Shown here piece after piece: positions 26,765 to 35,841 of a stretch of 64,000 nt of DNA. The stretch is from Thiothrix nivea DSM 5205. GTDB taxonomy: Bacteria > Pseudomonadota > Gammaproteobacteria > Thiotrichales > Thiotrichaceae. The first letter of the stretch is position 1. Every line of letters begins with the position of its first letter. The notes beneath the pieces were generated by a model. The model saw only the letters and a program-made list of their open reading frames with translations. It was not told the DNA's origin and made no database searches. The stretch covers positions 4,386,693-4,450,692 of the forward strand of contig NZ_JH651384.1 in assembly GCF_000260135.1 (NCBI RefSeq), read 5' to 3'. Position numbers and translations under genes: made by a program.

Positions 26765-27877
26765 ATGCGTATTACCAAAGTCTCCCTGTTTCACAAGCAT
26801 TTGCCGATGTTGTGTTCTTCTTTTACCTGTTCGCTGGAACCGGGCGTGACCAGTGCCGATGTGGTCATTGTCAAGGTGGAAACCGACGAGGGTTTGGTGG
26901 GGTATGGTGAAGCGGGAGCGGTCGGTGGCTACCCCAACTATGCCGCTGGCATTATGTCGAGTAGTGCGGAACTGATTAAACGTCACCTGATTCACCAGGA
27001 TCCGCGCGACATCAACGCCATTCAGCACCTGATGTCGTTGATCGACGGGCATGGTTCCATCAAGTCGGCGTTCGACATTGCCTGCTGGGACATTCTGGGC
27101 AAGTGGATGGAGCAGCCGCTGGCAAGGTTGCTGGGTGGCAGGCTGCGCGATTCCGTGCCGGTTTACCGGGGCCTGCCGCTGAAAAAACCGGTGGAAATGG
27201 GCAAGGAAGCGGATGCATGGCGCACCGAAGGTTACCGCATGTTCCTGATGAAAGTCGGCAGCGGCAATCTGGCGGAAGACGTGGAATGCATCGAGGCCGT
27301 GATGGCGAACCGGCAGCCGGGCGAACATTACACCGTGGATGCATCGGGCCGCTGGCGTCCGGAAGAAGCCCTGTATGTGCTAAAAGCCGTGCAACACTTG
27401 GATTTCGTACTGGAACAACCCTGCTGGCATTACGACGAATGCCTGTCGGTGCGCCAACGTACCGGGCGCGCTGTCAAGCTGGACAACGTGATTACCGATG
27501 TGAACATGGTGTTGCGGGCGCAGGCTGACCGTTCCTGTGAACTGATGACGCTGAAAATCGACAAGCTGGGCGGCGTCAGTCAGGGGCGGATGGCGCGTGA
27601 CATTACTTCAGCGGCCGGTATCGCGGTCACCATGGAAGCGCAGTGGGGCACGGAAATCATGGGCGCGGCGGTCACCCAACTGGCGACCACGACGCCCGCC
27701 AACCGTTTGCTGGCGGCTTCCGATGTGCATACCTACTCGTCGCTGACGACTGCGAAAGGAATGCCGATCTTTGTGGAGGACGGCATGATGGGCATGGTGA
27801 ATAATGATTTGCCGGGTTTGGGTATCGAGGTTGACCCGGATTCGCTGGGCGAGGCAGGCATCATCATCAATGCCTGA
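26765..27877 (+). CDS. Enolase-superfamily (mandelate racemase/MLE) enzyme (copy 3)
   Basis: 370 residues from the ATG at 26765 (GAGG upstream). K163 in FLMKVGSG and K264 in LKIDKLGG are the acid/base lysines. Metal ligands are in TVDASGRW, VLEQPCW and VKLDNV. It is a close paralogue of the lysine-less protein at 23536 and more distant from that at 18895. An active/degenerate pair in one operon suggests a heteromeric enzyme or subfunctionalised copies. It is the last gene of the operon and faces the Cys-rich gene convergently. Confidence 0.86.
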   Translation: MRITKVSLFHKHLPMLCSSFTCSLEPGVTSADVVIVKVETDEGLVGYGEAGAVGGYPNYAAGIMSSSAELIKRHLIHQDPRDINAIQHLMSLIDGHGSIKSAFDIACWDILGKWMEQPLARLLGGRLRDSVPVYRGLPLKKPVEMGKEADAWRTEGYRMFLMKVGSGNLAEDVECIEAVMANRQPGEHYTVDASGRWRPEEALYVLKAVQHLDFVLEQPCWHYDECLSVRQRTGRAVKLDNVITDVNMVLRAQADRSCELMTLKIDKLGGVSQGRMARDITSAAGIAVTMEAQWGTEIMGAAVTQLATTTPANRLLAASDVHTYSSLTTAKGMPIFVEDGMMGMVNNDLPGLGIEVDPDSLGEAGIIINA

Positions 27878-27898
27878 GCAGTCATCGAGTGTCTGGCA

Positions 27899-28285
27899 TC
27901 AGGTCTGCCGTGTAGGCGTTGTGCCTGTCTGGGTGACTGTGAAGCTGATGTTATTTTCCTGTTTATAAGCCAGCCACTCGGTGGCGGTCAGCATCGCTCC
28001 CCAGCGTTCCCTGGGGCAGACTTTACTGGCGACCATGGCAGCTTTCGGCATGGTACAACCGCAGTGCGGACAAACTCCGGCTTCACAGCATTCCCGGCAC
28101 AAGGTGGTGCGGTAAACCAGTTGCTCGGTATACGCCATGATTTCGCTGTAGGGAATGTGGATGCCTTCTTTTTCGATGGTGGCTCCATCCAGGTAGGATG
28201 CCCATTTGTTCGGGTCGCTGACATCTTGTATGCCGCGCGCCAGGATATTGCGTTTCAAGCTGGTGAAAAATTCTGTGAGTGCCAT
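27899..28285 (-). CDS. Small Cys-rich, probable metal-binding protein
   Basis: 128 residues from the ATG at 28285, with AAGGAA upstream. The central CRECCEAGVCPHCGC holds clustered Cys and His and could bind Zn or Fe-S; a further Cys (KVCPRERW) follows. The N-terminus MALTEFFTSLKRNILARG looks like an amphipathic helix. I did not recognise the family. No direct-repeat box is upstream. Confidence 0.7.
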   Translation of the reverse strand: MALTEFFTSLKRNILARGIQDVSDPNKWASYLDGATIEKEGIHIPYSEIMAYTEQLVYRTTLCRECCEAGVCPHCGCTMPKAAMVASKVCPRERWGAMLTATEWLAYKQENNISFTVTQTGTTPTRQT

Positions 28286-28410
28286 GGTTGGTTCCTTGCT
28301 GAGTTGGCTTGCAGCATAGGGTGGGGGGCGGTGGTTTTCAATCATCCCTGTGTTACAGGCAAGATTTCTGATGCTAGACTCAGCCTAACCAGCAACCCGA
28401 GCATGCCCGC

Positions 28411-28801
28411 ATGAAAAAGCACTTCAACACCGCCGGCCCCGTCTTCCCCGGCAAGCATTACTGCATCGAGCCGATGAAGCGCATTGACTGGGAGGAAGTC
28501 CGCCAACCTGATCGATGCCGAGAAGTACTTCGTGCTGCACTCCCCGCGCCAGACCGGCAAGACCAGCACCTTGCTGGCGATGATGGATGTGCTCAACCGG
28601 GAAGGCGAGTATCTGGCGCTGTACGTCAATATCAAAGCGGCGCAGGCGGCGCGTGAGGATGTGTCCTGGGGTATAAAGCATTATCTCTGCGGCGTGCGGG
28701 ACGTGCGCGCTTACCGCATCCAGACGCCGCACAAGGAAACCATTACTGGCGACAGTGCGTTCTTTGCCGCATTATGGGAAGACACGTGTGGTCAACCGTG
28801 A
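28411..28801 (+). pseudogene. Frameshifted AAA-ATPase fragment
   Basis: The reading starts MKKHFNTAGPVFPGKHYC at 28411, shifts frame near 28500, and continues as LIDAEKYFVLHSPRQTGKTS, a Walker A-containing segment of a prokaryotic AAA-ATPase of the type widespread in filamentous bacteria. It breaks off near 28800, where the ISAzo13 element begins. Nothing resembling the rest was found downstream. Confidence 0.65.
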
Positions 28802-28895
28802 TGCCAGCGTCAGTTGGGAAGATAAGGGGATTTCCCTGAAAGATTCCCCCGCAATGGCTACACTTGTCTTATCGACAAGCGGAGTCCCTATCCCC

Positions 28896-30121
28896 ATGCC
28901 CCCCGAACCCCAAACAGCTAACCCGATCCTGAGTGAATCCCAGATAGCCGACCTGAAACTGGCGGCCTCGAAAATGTCTGGCAGCACCCGCCGTGCGTTC
29001 CAGGCGGACATGAGCCGGAAATATTGTGCAGGCAACGCCCGCCAGACTGAAAGGTGTTTTGGCTGGGGTCGGGAGGGGGTGCAGTTGGGTTTGGAGGAAC
29101 AGCGCAGCGGCATGGTTTGCGTGGGTGCGCAGGCGGCGTATTGTGGCCAGAAGCGCTGGGAGGAAACCCAGCCGGAAGCGGCAGCCGCCTTGCTGGCGCT
29201 GGCGGAAGCACATAGCCAGCAAGACCCGACATTCCGCAGCAGCATCGCCTACACCCGCCTGACGGCGGCGGAAGCCATCCGGCAGTTACAGGCCATGGGT
29301 TTCAGCGGTGGACAAGTGCCCGCCCCCAGCACCATGGCGCGGATACTCAACCGGAATGGCTACCGCCTGCGCAAGGTGGAGAAAGCCAAGCCGCAAAAAA
29401 AATTCCAGAAACCGACGCCATCTTCGCCAATATCCAGGCCAACGATGGGCAGTTTGCCGATGGGGCGGTCAAACGCCTGAGCATGGACTGCAAGGCGACC
29501 GTCAACATCGGTGACTACTCACGGGGCGGGAAAACACGGGGTGACAATAAAGCCGCTGACCATGAGATGGGCTGCAAAGAGAAATACATCCCTTTTGGCG
29601 TACTGGATGAGGACAGTGGGCAGGTTTACCTGACCTTCGGCAGTTCCAGCAAAACCAGTGACTTCATCGTGGATTCCCTGTGCCGGGTATGGGAACAGAT
29701 GCCTTCTGCTGACAAGGACGCCTGCCAGTGCATCCAGATCAAAGCGGACAATGGCCCGGAAAGCAGCGGGATCAGGACGCAATTCCTCAAGCGCATGGTG
29801 GAATTCGCCAACCATACCGGTAAGACAGTCCACCTGCTGTACTACCCGCCTTACCACAGCAAGTACAACCCGATTGAACGCTGCTGGGGGATTCTGGAAC
29901 AACACTGGAACGGCACCCAGCTCAAGGATGCCGAAACCCTGCTGGAATGGGCAAAAACCATGACCTGGAAAGGCATCAACCCCATGGTCGAATTCAGCCA
30001 CAAGGTTTATGAGAAGGGTGTGACCCTCAGCAAAAAAGCTATGGAGGCTGTTGAGGCGAGGCTGGAAAGAAATGCTGCTTTACCAAAATGGGACATTCTG
30101 ATTCGCCCTGTTTTTGGGTAA
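28896..30121 (+). mobile_element. ISAzo13-type transposase gene in two frames (A8 slippage site)
   Basis: The first frame (28896-29480) encodes the N-terminal part with a helix-turn-helix-like region. The second, ending at 30121, encodes the DDE catalytic part (IKADNGPESSG; YPPYHSKYNPIERCWG). They join in the -1 frame at the run of eight A at about 29396-29403, where the downstream frame reads KKIPETDAIF. This is compatible with programmed -1 frameshifting. Terminal repeats could not be fixed with confidence. The family name is from memory of its conserved segments. Confidence 0.7.
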
Positions 30122-30623
30122 TGTCTTTGAGGTAAATCACCTAAGATCTGGCTGTAGCCACGCCGGGTGGCAGGTGGATGTGTGGGGTGTCTGAAGATGG
30201 TTTCAAGTTTTGATGCACAAATGCACAAATTGCGATCCCGGAAAATCGAATCATCCGCAAGCGGGTTGTCGCCAGAACCATTGCCGTGCATCTGTGCGCC
30301 ATTCCGTCTGGCCTGCGTTTGCCGGGCATTGTCAATGGGATTGATGATAAGGGTTATTTGCGTAAACGGGGAATCCCCCGGCAAGTTCGGATAAGCGACG
30401 CAATCGGGAAAACCCGTACTCTGACCTGTCGATGGTGTTTGTTCCCATACCTTTGGTGAGTTGTCGTATCCTGCATCATCGCCGCCAGTGTCTTCATATC
30501 CACTCTCCTTGTAGGGCAATCCGGGCTGTCAGCGTGAAAACAGGTCGGCAAGAAGAGTGCTGAAAGATTACTTTATGATAGAAATTTATTAAACTGGACT
30601 TATGGTAACTTGGTGAGAAAACA
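30122..30623. other. Intergenic region without a convincing gene
   Basis: About 500 bp between the transposase stop and the secreted protein gene. Short frames on both strands lack family features. It probably contains the right end of the IS and remnants. A minus-strand ATG at 30501 with AAGGAG upstream gives only a 47-codon frame that I do not support. Confidence 0.5.
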
Positions 30624-31289
30624 ATGATGAGGTTCGCTAAAAATCTTTTTACAGCAGTCGTTTTGCTGGTTGCCGGAGGATTTTCATTACAAGTGCAGGC
30701 CAAAAACAATAATGATCATGAGAGTAAATTTATTACCACTAGTCAATCATTAGGGCTTATTAAAAACGTATTCCTGCTGGTGGATGACAAGGTATCCGGC
30801 GGTTGCTGGGGCAATGCGCAACAGGTCAGGGAGCAGGTCAAACAGTCTTTGGAGCAAAGCGGGCTACGTGTCTATGACGAGCCGTTGCTGATCACTTCGC
30901 CGCTTTCCAGCAACCTGCTCATTACCGCGCAGGGTTCAAGGGGCAGGCAGGGGATCTGTTTTGGCGACATCCGGGTAGAAAGCTACCGTAGCGTGCTAAG
31001 CAACTTTGAGGGGGTCAAGGTTCAGCATCAGGCTTACAATTTTTCCCGCAGCACCATAGCGAACAGCCGTAAAAACCTGGATGCCGCGTTCCTTGAAGCG
31101 GCAGAAGAACACACGGCCGCTTTCGCGGCGGAGATTGCGGAAGGCCGGGAAGACCCCGCAGTAAAAGCCGTGCTGGCAAAGTCGGAGGGCAAAGAAGTCA
31201 ACCCCCTGCCCATGAGCGCCCTTGCCAATATTTTCCGGCAATCGGCAAGGGCGGCAGCCGACGATAAAGGCTCACCCGCCGCCAGGTAA
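30624..31289 (+). CDS. Secreted protein of unknown function
   Basis: 221 residues. A signal peptide is clear: a basic start, then LFTAVVLLVAGGFSL, with a likely cleavage after QVQA. The mature part begins with an Asn/His-rich stretch and contains a Cys pair (GGCWGN and GICFGD) that could form a disulfide. The C-terminal third is helical and Ala-rich. No family was recognised. It converges with, and overlaps by 18 bp, the coiled-coil membrane protein gene. Confidence 0.7.
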   Translation: MMRFAKNLFTAVVLLVAGGFSLQVQAKNNNDHESKFITTSQSLGLIKNVFLLVDDKVSGGCWGNAQQVREQVKQSLEQSGLRVYDEPLLITSPLSSNLLITAQGSRGRQGICFGDIRVESYRSVLSNFEGVKVQHQAYNFSRSTIANSRKNLDAAFLEAAEEHTAAFAAEIAEGREDPAVKAVLAKSEGKEVNPLPMSALANIFRQSARAAADDKGSPAAR

Positions 31290-32414
31290 GGTATCCAGCA
31301 TACCGGCAATACGGCGGTTGGTTGAGTTGACGGATTGCAGATAGCCGTTGACTTTGGCATTCAGGGTTTCAATACTCTTATGCTGTGCTTCATTCTCTGT
31401 TTGTAGTTCGGCAACCTGTTTTCTCAGTTGGGTAATCAGGGCATCCTGGTTGCCTGCTTCATTCTCAAGCGCCTGCTGTTTTTGCCGATAGCTGGTTAGC
31501 GCGGCCTGCTGTTCTGCAATCAGGGCCTCGGCATTCTTTTTGTCTTCCTGCAATTGCAAAATGGTTGCCTGTTGTTTTCCGGTTTCCACTTCCAGGGTTT
31601 GCAGCTGCTGCGCCTTGTCCGCCAGGGCGGTTTGTTGTTCTTCCAGTAGTACGCTGTTTTCCTGTTGTTCTTTTTCCAGTTGCAAAATGGTTGCCTGTTG
31701 CTCTCTGGTTTCTGCTTCCAGGGTTTGTAGCTGCTGCGCCTGGTCTGTCAGGGTGGTTTTCTGTTTTTCCAGTAGCGCGCTGTTTTCCTGTTGTTCTTTT
31801 TCCAGTTGCAGGATTAGCGATTGCTGTTGCTTTGTTTCTGCTTCCAGAGCCTGCTGTTTTTGCTCAAGTGTAGCCAGAGCCGCTTGTTGTTGTGCGACAA
31901 GTTTAGCAGCTTCCCGTTTCTCCTGGCGTAATTGCCCGATGGTGACTTCCAGCGCCTCGCGTTGTTCCGCGTTCAAGGCCGCTGCCTGCGCCATGTCGTT
32001 TTGTGTTTGCTTGAGGGTTTCCTGGAGTGTGATGACCTGCCTGGACTGACCTTCATGCACTTTGCCAAGCTCTTCGAATTGCGTGCGGCAGGCGCTTAGC
32101 TCCTGGAGGGAAGCAAGACTTTCCTGGTGTTCCTGCCGGGATTTGGCAAGCAGGTTTTCCGTGGTTTTGTGCTGGTATTGCAGTTCTTTGATGGTTCGTT
32201 GCTCGGCCTGCAGGCGTTGTAACAGTTGGTCGCTGTCGGCATCCTTTTTTACCAGCAGGGCTTCCAGCCGTTCGTTGGCGGCCTGTAGGGTTTTTTTGGC
32301 GGCGCGTTCTTCGTTTTCCCGGGATTTGCACAGGGTGCGGCCCATAAACCAGCCAATCAGGCAGACAAGTGCGGCAACCAGCGCCATTTCGTAAATTAGT
32401 GGTAAACCCAACAT
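31272..32414 (-). CDS. Membrane-anchored long coiled-coil protein
   Basis: 380 residues. One N-terminal transmembrane helix (YEMALVAALVCLIGWFMG), then about 330 residues of Gln/Glu/Leu-rich coiled coil. Internal repeats of roughly 35 residues centre on QILQLEKEQQENS-like units. Such proteins are scaffolds or filament anchors. It starts directly after the stop of the OmpA-like gene (TGA then ATG), so the two are cotranscribed. Confidence 0.8.
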   Translation of the reverse strand: MLGLPLIYEMALVAALVCLIGWFMGRTLCKSRENEERAAKKTLQAANERLEALLVKKDADSDQLLQRLQAEQRTIKELQYQHKTTENLLAKSRQEHQESLASLQELSACRTQFEELGKVHEGQSRQVITLQETLKQTQNDMAQAAALNAEQREALEVTIGQLRQEKREAAKLVAQQQAALATLEQKQQALEAETKQQQSLILQLEKEQQENSALLEKQKTTLTDQAQQLQTLEAETREQQATILQLEKEQQENSVLLEEQQTALADKAQQLQTLEVETGKQQATILQLQEDKKNAEALIAEQQAALTSYRQKQQALENEAGNQDALITQLRKQVAELQTENEAQHKSIETLNAKVNGYLQSVNSTNRRIAGMLDTLPGGG

Positions 32415-33449
32415 TCAGATACCCTCCACGATGAATTCGATGCGCCGGTTTTTGGCGCGGCCTTCTTCCGTATCATTGTCGGCCAGTGGTGCTGCGGCCC
32501 CCTTGCCTTCGGTTTTCAGGCGTTCCAGCGGCACGCCACCCTGGTTGAAGAGCCAGCCCTTGACGGCTTTGGCACGTTGCTCACTGAGCTTGAGATTATT
32601 TTCTTCACTACCGACATTATCGGTATGGCCACTGATCAGGACGGTGGAATCCGCGCAGAAAATGGCAGTGTCGGCCAGTTCCTGAAGCAGGGCGTCACTC
32701 TTGCGGTCGATGGTGGAACCACCGGAAGCGAACACGATTTTCTTCTGCGACAGCAACCGGTTGAATTCCTGCTGGCAGACCACGGCGGCACTGTCCAGCG
32801 CCACCATGTTGACGGACAGGTTGTACCCTTGTGCTTCAATAGGTTCTAGCGCCTTTCTCAGGGCTTCGACCTGTTTGGTGGTCGCAGCCTTGCCTGCGAA
32901 GCGGATGGTTTTGTCAGTCATGCGGATGGAGGCTGATTCAAGTGGCCTGGCTTCTTTGAGCAGGGTACTGCCGATCAGCGTCTCCCAGCCGTCCGGGGCA
33001 CCTGCACCGGTTTGCAGGTAGGTCAGGTCAGCTTTATCGCCAAACGTGGCTTGTATTTGTTCCGCCAGTGAGGATTTGGCCTCATCGTCGCTGACGTAAC
33101 CATCGAGTGACAGGGATTTTCCGTCCCACTGGATGTGCAGGGTATAAGGCTCGATAATCTGCGTGCTGATATTGTCTTCCACCCGCTGCACGTACCATTG
33201 GGATCGGGCCGTATCAATAGCCTGCCAGTGCGCATCAGCGTCCGGGGCTGTACCGTTGACGGCGATATCCCTGCTGTTGGCTTGCCCGGCTTGCACGCTT
33301 GCCCACGGCATACCCTGTTCGTGCAGGTATTGTTGGGTGTGTTCGGCAATGCGTTCTGGCAGGGCCCGTGCGTAACGGGGCAGGGTGAAGGCCATCAACA
33401 ATAACACTGCCATCAGACCGGCCAATTGTATAACCCAGGCTTTCTGCAT
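32415..33449 (-). CDS. OmpA-family peptidoglycan-binding membrane protein
   Basis: The start at 33449 (GGAG 11 bp upstream) gives 344 residues; an upstream ATG at 33497 is an alternative. An N-terminal transmembrane helix (VIQLAGLMAVLLLMAF) is followed by two BON-like segments. The C-terminal OmpA domain includes ISGHTDNVGSEENN, LSEQRAKAV and the final RAKNRRIEF. It would be anchored in the inner membrane and bind peptidoglycan. With the coiled-coil protein it could link an intracellular structure to the envelope. Confidence 0.83.
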   Translation of the reverse strand: MQKAWVIQLAGLMAVLLLMAFTLPRYARALPERIAEHTQQYLHEQGMPWASVQAGQANSRDIAVNGTAPDADAHWQAIDTARSQWYVQRVEDNISTQIIEPYTLHIQWDGKSLSLDGYVSDDEAKSSLAEQIQATFGDKADLTYLQTGAGAPDGWETLIGSTLLKEARPLESASIRMTDKTIRFAGKAATTKQVEALRKALEPIEAQGYNLSVNMVALDSAAVVCQQEFNRLLSQKKIVFASGGSTIDRKSDALLQELADTAIFCADSTVLISGHTDNVGSEENNLKLSEQRAKAVKGWLFNQGGVPLERLKTEGKGAAAPLADNDTEEGRAKNRRIEFIVEGI

Positions 33450-33531
33450 GGTGTGCTGAACTCCAAGTTGGCTGTTTTTGTGAAAGTTTGTAATCATAAC
33501 AACCTGCCTGCCGGGTTTTCAGTATAGTTTT

Positions 33532-33547
33532 GTTAAGTTTTGTTACG
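33532..33547 (+). promoter_or_regulatory. Direct-repeat activator box, site 8
   Basis: GTTAAG-TTTT-GTTACG with TATGCT (33575-33580) after 27 bp. It drives the DUF697 gene at 33612. On the other strand an overlapping TATACT may serve the OmpA operon. Confidence 0.72.
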
Positions 33548-33611
33548 TGCATTCTGCCCTGGAGGCTTTTTTGCTATGCTTTGGCAATCAAAATTTTATC
33601 AGGCGGGTATT

Positions 33612-34220
33612 ATGAATGCCGAAACGATGACAGTCGATGCGGAGACGACGCTGGCTTCCCAGCAGTCGACCTTGCTGGATGAGTTAACCACGCGCTTGGT
33701 TCACGTTCAGACTGAGCTGGGAATGAAAGACTTGGCGCTTCGCGAACAGGAAGCGGATCGCATTGTCAAAAACCATGTGCTGGCCGGTTCGGCGATGGGG
33801 CTGGTGCCGCTGCCGCTGTTTGATCTGGTGGCTCTGAGCGGAACCCAGCACAATATGCTGGAGCAGCTTTGTCAGCATTATGGTGTAGATATCGACCATC
33901 ATAAAATCCGCTCGGCCTTGATCGCGGTACTGGGCGGATCCTCGCCGACGCTGGCGTTGGCCGGGGCTGGCAGTGCGTTCAAATTCGTGCCGGGTGTCGG
34001 CACTTTGGGTGGTAACGCCGGGCTGACCTTGTTGGGTGGGGCGATTACCTATGCCGTGGGGAAAAGCTTCATCAAACACTTCAGCGCGGGTGGTACACTG
34101 GATGATGTCAGGGCAAAGAAGCTGGGGAGCTTTTTCCGCAAGGAATTAAAGCGGGGGAAACGGTTGATTAGGGAAAAGCTGCCTTTACCGCAAGTGCTTT
34201 CACGCTCTGCAAAGGCTTGA
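33612..34220 (+). CDS. DUF697-family membrane protein
   Basis: 202 residues from the ATG at 33612, which sits about 25 bp after the predicted transcription start of box site 8. The DUF697 core is IVKNHVLAGSAMGLVPLPLFDLVALSGTQ, and hydrophobic Gly-rich segments follow (LALAGAGSAF, AGLTLLGGAITYAVG). The C-terminus is very basic. DUF697 domains often occur with GTPases and may act in membrane remodelling or stress; the function is unknown. Confidence 0.82.
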   Translation: MNAETMTVDAETTLASQQSTLLDELTTRLVHVQTELGMKDLALREQEADRIVKNHVLAGSAMGLVPLPLFDLVALSGTQHNMLEQLCQHYGVDIDHHKIRSALIAVLGGSSPTLALAGAGSAFKFVPGVGTLGGNAGLTLLGGAITYAVGKSFIKHFSAGGTLDDVRAKKLGSFFRKELKRGKRLIREKLPLPQVLSRSAKA

Positions 34221-34308
34221 AACTTCTGACTATTCCATCGTGGAAGCTAGCCGGGATAGTTTTCACAGATGGATATACAGTAGCAAATACCGGATAGGGC
34301 AGTTGTTA

Positions 34309-35316
34309 TCAAATTCGTTCCCAATACTCCGCAGGCATTTCCATGCTCATCTTTAACGCACCAGTGCTGCCGCAGTATTCGGCATCCTGCACGCATTCCA
34401 CCCGCCCGCCGCCATAGGCTTGCAAGCTTTTCTCTATGGCAAGGTCAATACCCTTGAGGCGTGAACCACCACCAGCCAGCAGGATGTTCTGACGCAGGCG
34501 TTCCTGAAAATCCGGGTCGAAACTACCAACCAGTTGTTGCACTGCCTTGCTGATCGGGTTAGCCAGACTCAGGCAGCATTCACGCAGCAGCTGGGTAATG
34601 TCATATTCCTGCGGGATGCCTTGGGTATTGAGCGTAACCTTGACCGGGTCGGCTGTTTCGGAAACATAGCCGTACTTTTCCTTGATGGTGCGGATAATAC
34701 GCGCGGAAAGCTGCACGTCCGGGTATTTGGCGTGGATGGCCTTGGTGATTTCGGCATCCAGAAAGTTACCGGCGGTTTTCAGGGTGAGCTGGTCTTCCGG
34801 TTCCGGCAGGGTGCCGTGGATACGGCACAAATCGGTGGTGCCCGCGCCGATGTCCACGATCAGGCATTCATCGAAACGGTCGTTGGCGTAAGCCACCGCG
34901 AACGGTTCGCTGACAATCAACACCTTGTCGATAAAGCCTTCGCAGAGGTCGATCAGGGCTTTCTTGTTGACGATGCTGGCTTGCGCGGGGACGCCGATGG
35001 CGGCATACACCTGATCGTCTTCCTGTTTTTCCGGCAAGCCGACCTCAATCAGGTGGCGCAGGATCAGGGCGGTTGCCTGCAACGCCTGTTCGTCGTCACG
35101 AATCACGCCTTCCGCCAGCGGCCACACCAGATTCACCGCCAGCCGGTTATCCAGCGCATCGCCACCCAGCAGGTAATCTTTTTGCAAGCGTTTCTTCGCA
35201 ATCACGTCTTTGGGGTAACCGACGCAGGTTTCCACACTGAGACGCTTGCCGGTGGAGGTGGTGATGGAGGAGCGGCTGGTGCCGAGGTCGATACCGGCGT
35301 AGTAAATGTCAGGCAT
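34309..35316 (-). CDS. MamK-like bacterial actin
   Basis: 335 residues with the actin/Hsp70 ATPase motifs: phosphate 1 GIDLGTSRSS, phosphate 2 IVDIGAGTTDLC, adenosine loop LLAGGGSRLKG. Several stretches match magnetosome MamK as I remember it: VGYPKDVI near residue 34, PLAEGV, IGVPAQAS, LIVSEPFAVAY, GTLPEPEDQLTL with AGNF, and the ending with GALKMSMEMPAEYW. MamK filaments position magnetosomes; MamK-like proteins also exist in non-magnetotactic bacteria. It overlaps the upstream membrane coiled-coil gene by 8 bp. Plasmid-segregation ParM or MreB are less likely: no parR-like or mre neighbours. Confidence 0.85.
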   Translation of the reverse strand: MPDIYYAGIDLGTSRSSITTSTGKRLSVETCVGYPKDVIAKKRLQKDYLLGGDALDNRLAVNLVWPLAEGVIRDDEQALQATALILRHLIEVGLPEKQEDDQVYAAIGVPAQASIVNKKALIDLCEGFIDKVLIVSEPFAVAYANDRFDECLIVDIGAGTTDLCRIHGTLPEPEDQLTLKTAGNFLDAEITKAIHAKYPDVQLSARIIRTIKEKYGYVSETADPVKVTLNTQGIPQEYDITQLLRECCLSLANPISKAVQQLVGSFDPDFQERLRQNILLAGGGSRLKGIDLAIEKSLQAYGGGRVECVQDAEYCGSTGALKMSMEMPAEYWERI

Positions 35317-35668
35317 TGGCGGCTTTCCTTATGGCGATGTTTTCATTAATGATTTGTTCGAACAGTGCGTACTTGCCGGAAACAGTTTGGGTTACAGCAG
35401 AGCCTGTTTTTGCCGGTTGTTGCTTCTGCTCGGCAACCTGTTGCGCTTCCTTCAGGGATTCATACTGATTTTGCAGGTCTGCCAGTTTCTGCTCCAGTTC
35501 GGTCTGTTTGGCTGAGGTATCTTTACGTTTCTGGCGATGGTTGTACCACGACCCGGCAGCTACCACTTTTAACACCAGCAATGTGCCTGCAACCACGATG
35601 GTAACCGGTAGTAAATGTGCTGTTGCGGCATGGACTACTGGCGCAACAATTCCCTGGGTTTGTAACAT
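35309..35668 (-). CDS. Small membrane protein with coiled coil, partner of the actin-like protein
   Basis: 119 residues. An N-terminal hydrophobic helix (LLPVTIVVAGTLLVLKVVAAG) is followed by a basic patch (NHRQKRKD) and a coiled coil of about 40 residues (TELEQKLADLQNQYESLKEA). The gene overlaps the MamK-like gene by 8 bp and is first in that transcript, driven by box site 9. It is a natural candidate for a membrane adaptor of the filament, which is inference. No homologue was recognised. Confidence 0.75.
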   Translation of the reverse strand: MLQTQGIVAPVVHAATAHLLPVTIVVAGTLLVLKVVAAGSWYNHRQKRKDTSAKQTELEQKLADLQNQYESLKEAQQVAEQKQQPAKTGSAVTQTVSGKYALFEQIINENIAIRKAANA

Positions 35669-35754
35669 GGTTTGCTTCCCCTGCCTGTTCAGTTTATTTC
35701 CATCGTAATGGATATTCCGGAGATTAGACAGGTTGCCGTATTTTTGAAAGCTGA

Positions 35755-35770
35755 CTTAACAATTCTTAAC
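35755..35770 (-). promoter_or_regulatory. Direct-repeat activator box, site 9
   Basis: Minus strand GTTAAG-AATT-GTTAAG, a perfect repeat, with TCTAAT (35728-35723) after 26 bp. It drives the coiled-coil/MamK-like operon. The divergent pseudo-ATPase gene starts 72 bp away on the other side. Confidence 0.8.
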
Positions 35771-35841
35771 AATTTTGTAGATTGTGTTGCGTACTGGTGC
35801 GCGTAGTATTTGAACGCAATAGTGGATTCCGGATAAAGCTG

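Noticed and set aside
30354-30551. Small minus-strand gene with AAGGAG upstream
   Set aside because: The frame is short, low in recognisable features and lies in a remnant region next to an IS.
31540-32049. Cys/Ser-rich plus-strand frame
   Set aside because: It is the antisense of the Gln/Glu-rich coiled coil; the repeats come from that gene.
35309-35316. Actin-like gene as a ParMRC plasmid-segregation system
   Set aside because: No parR-like DNA-binding partner or iterons; the partner is a membrane coiled-coil protein and the sequence segments resemble MamK.
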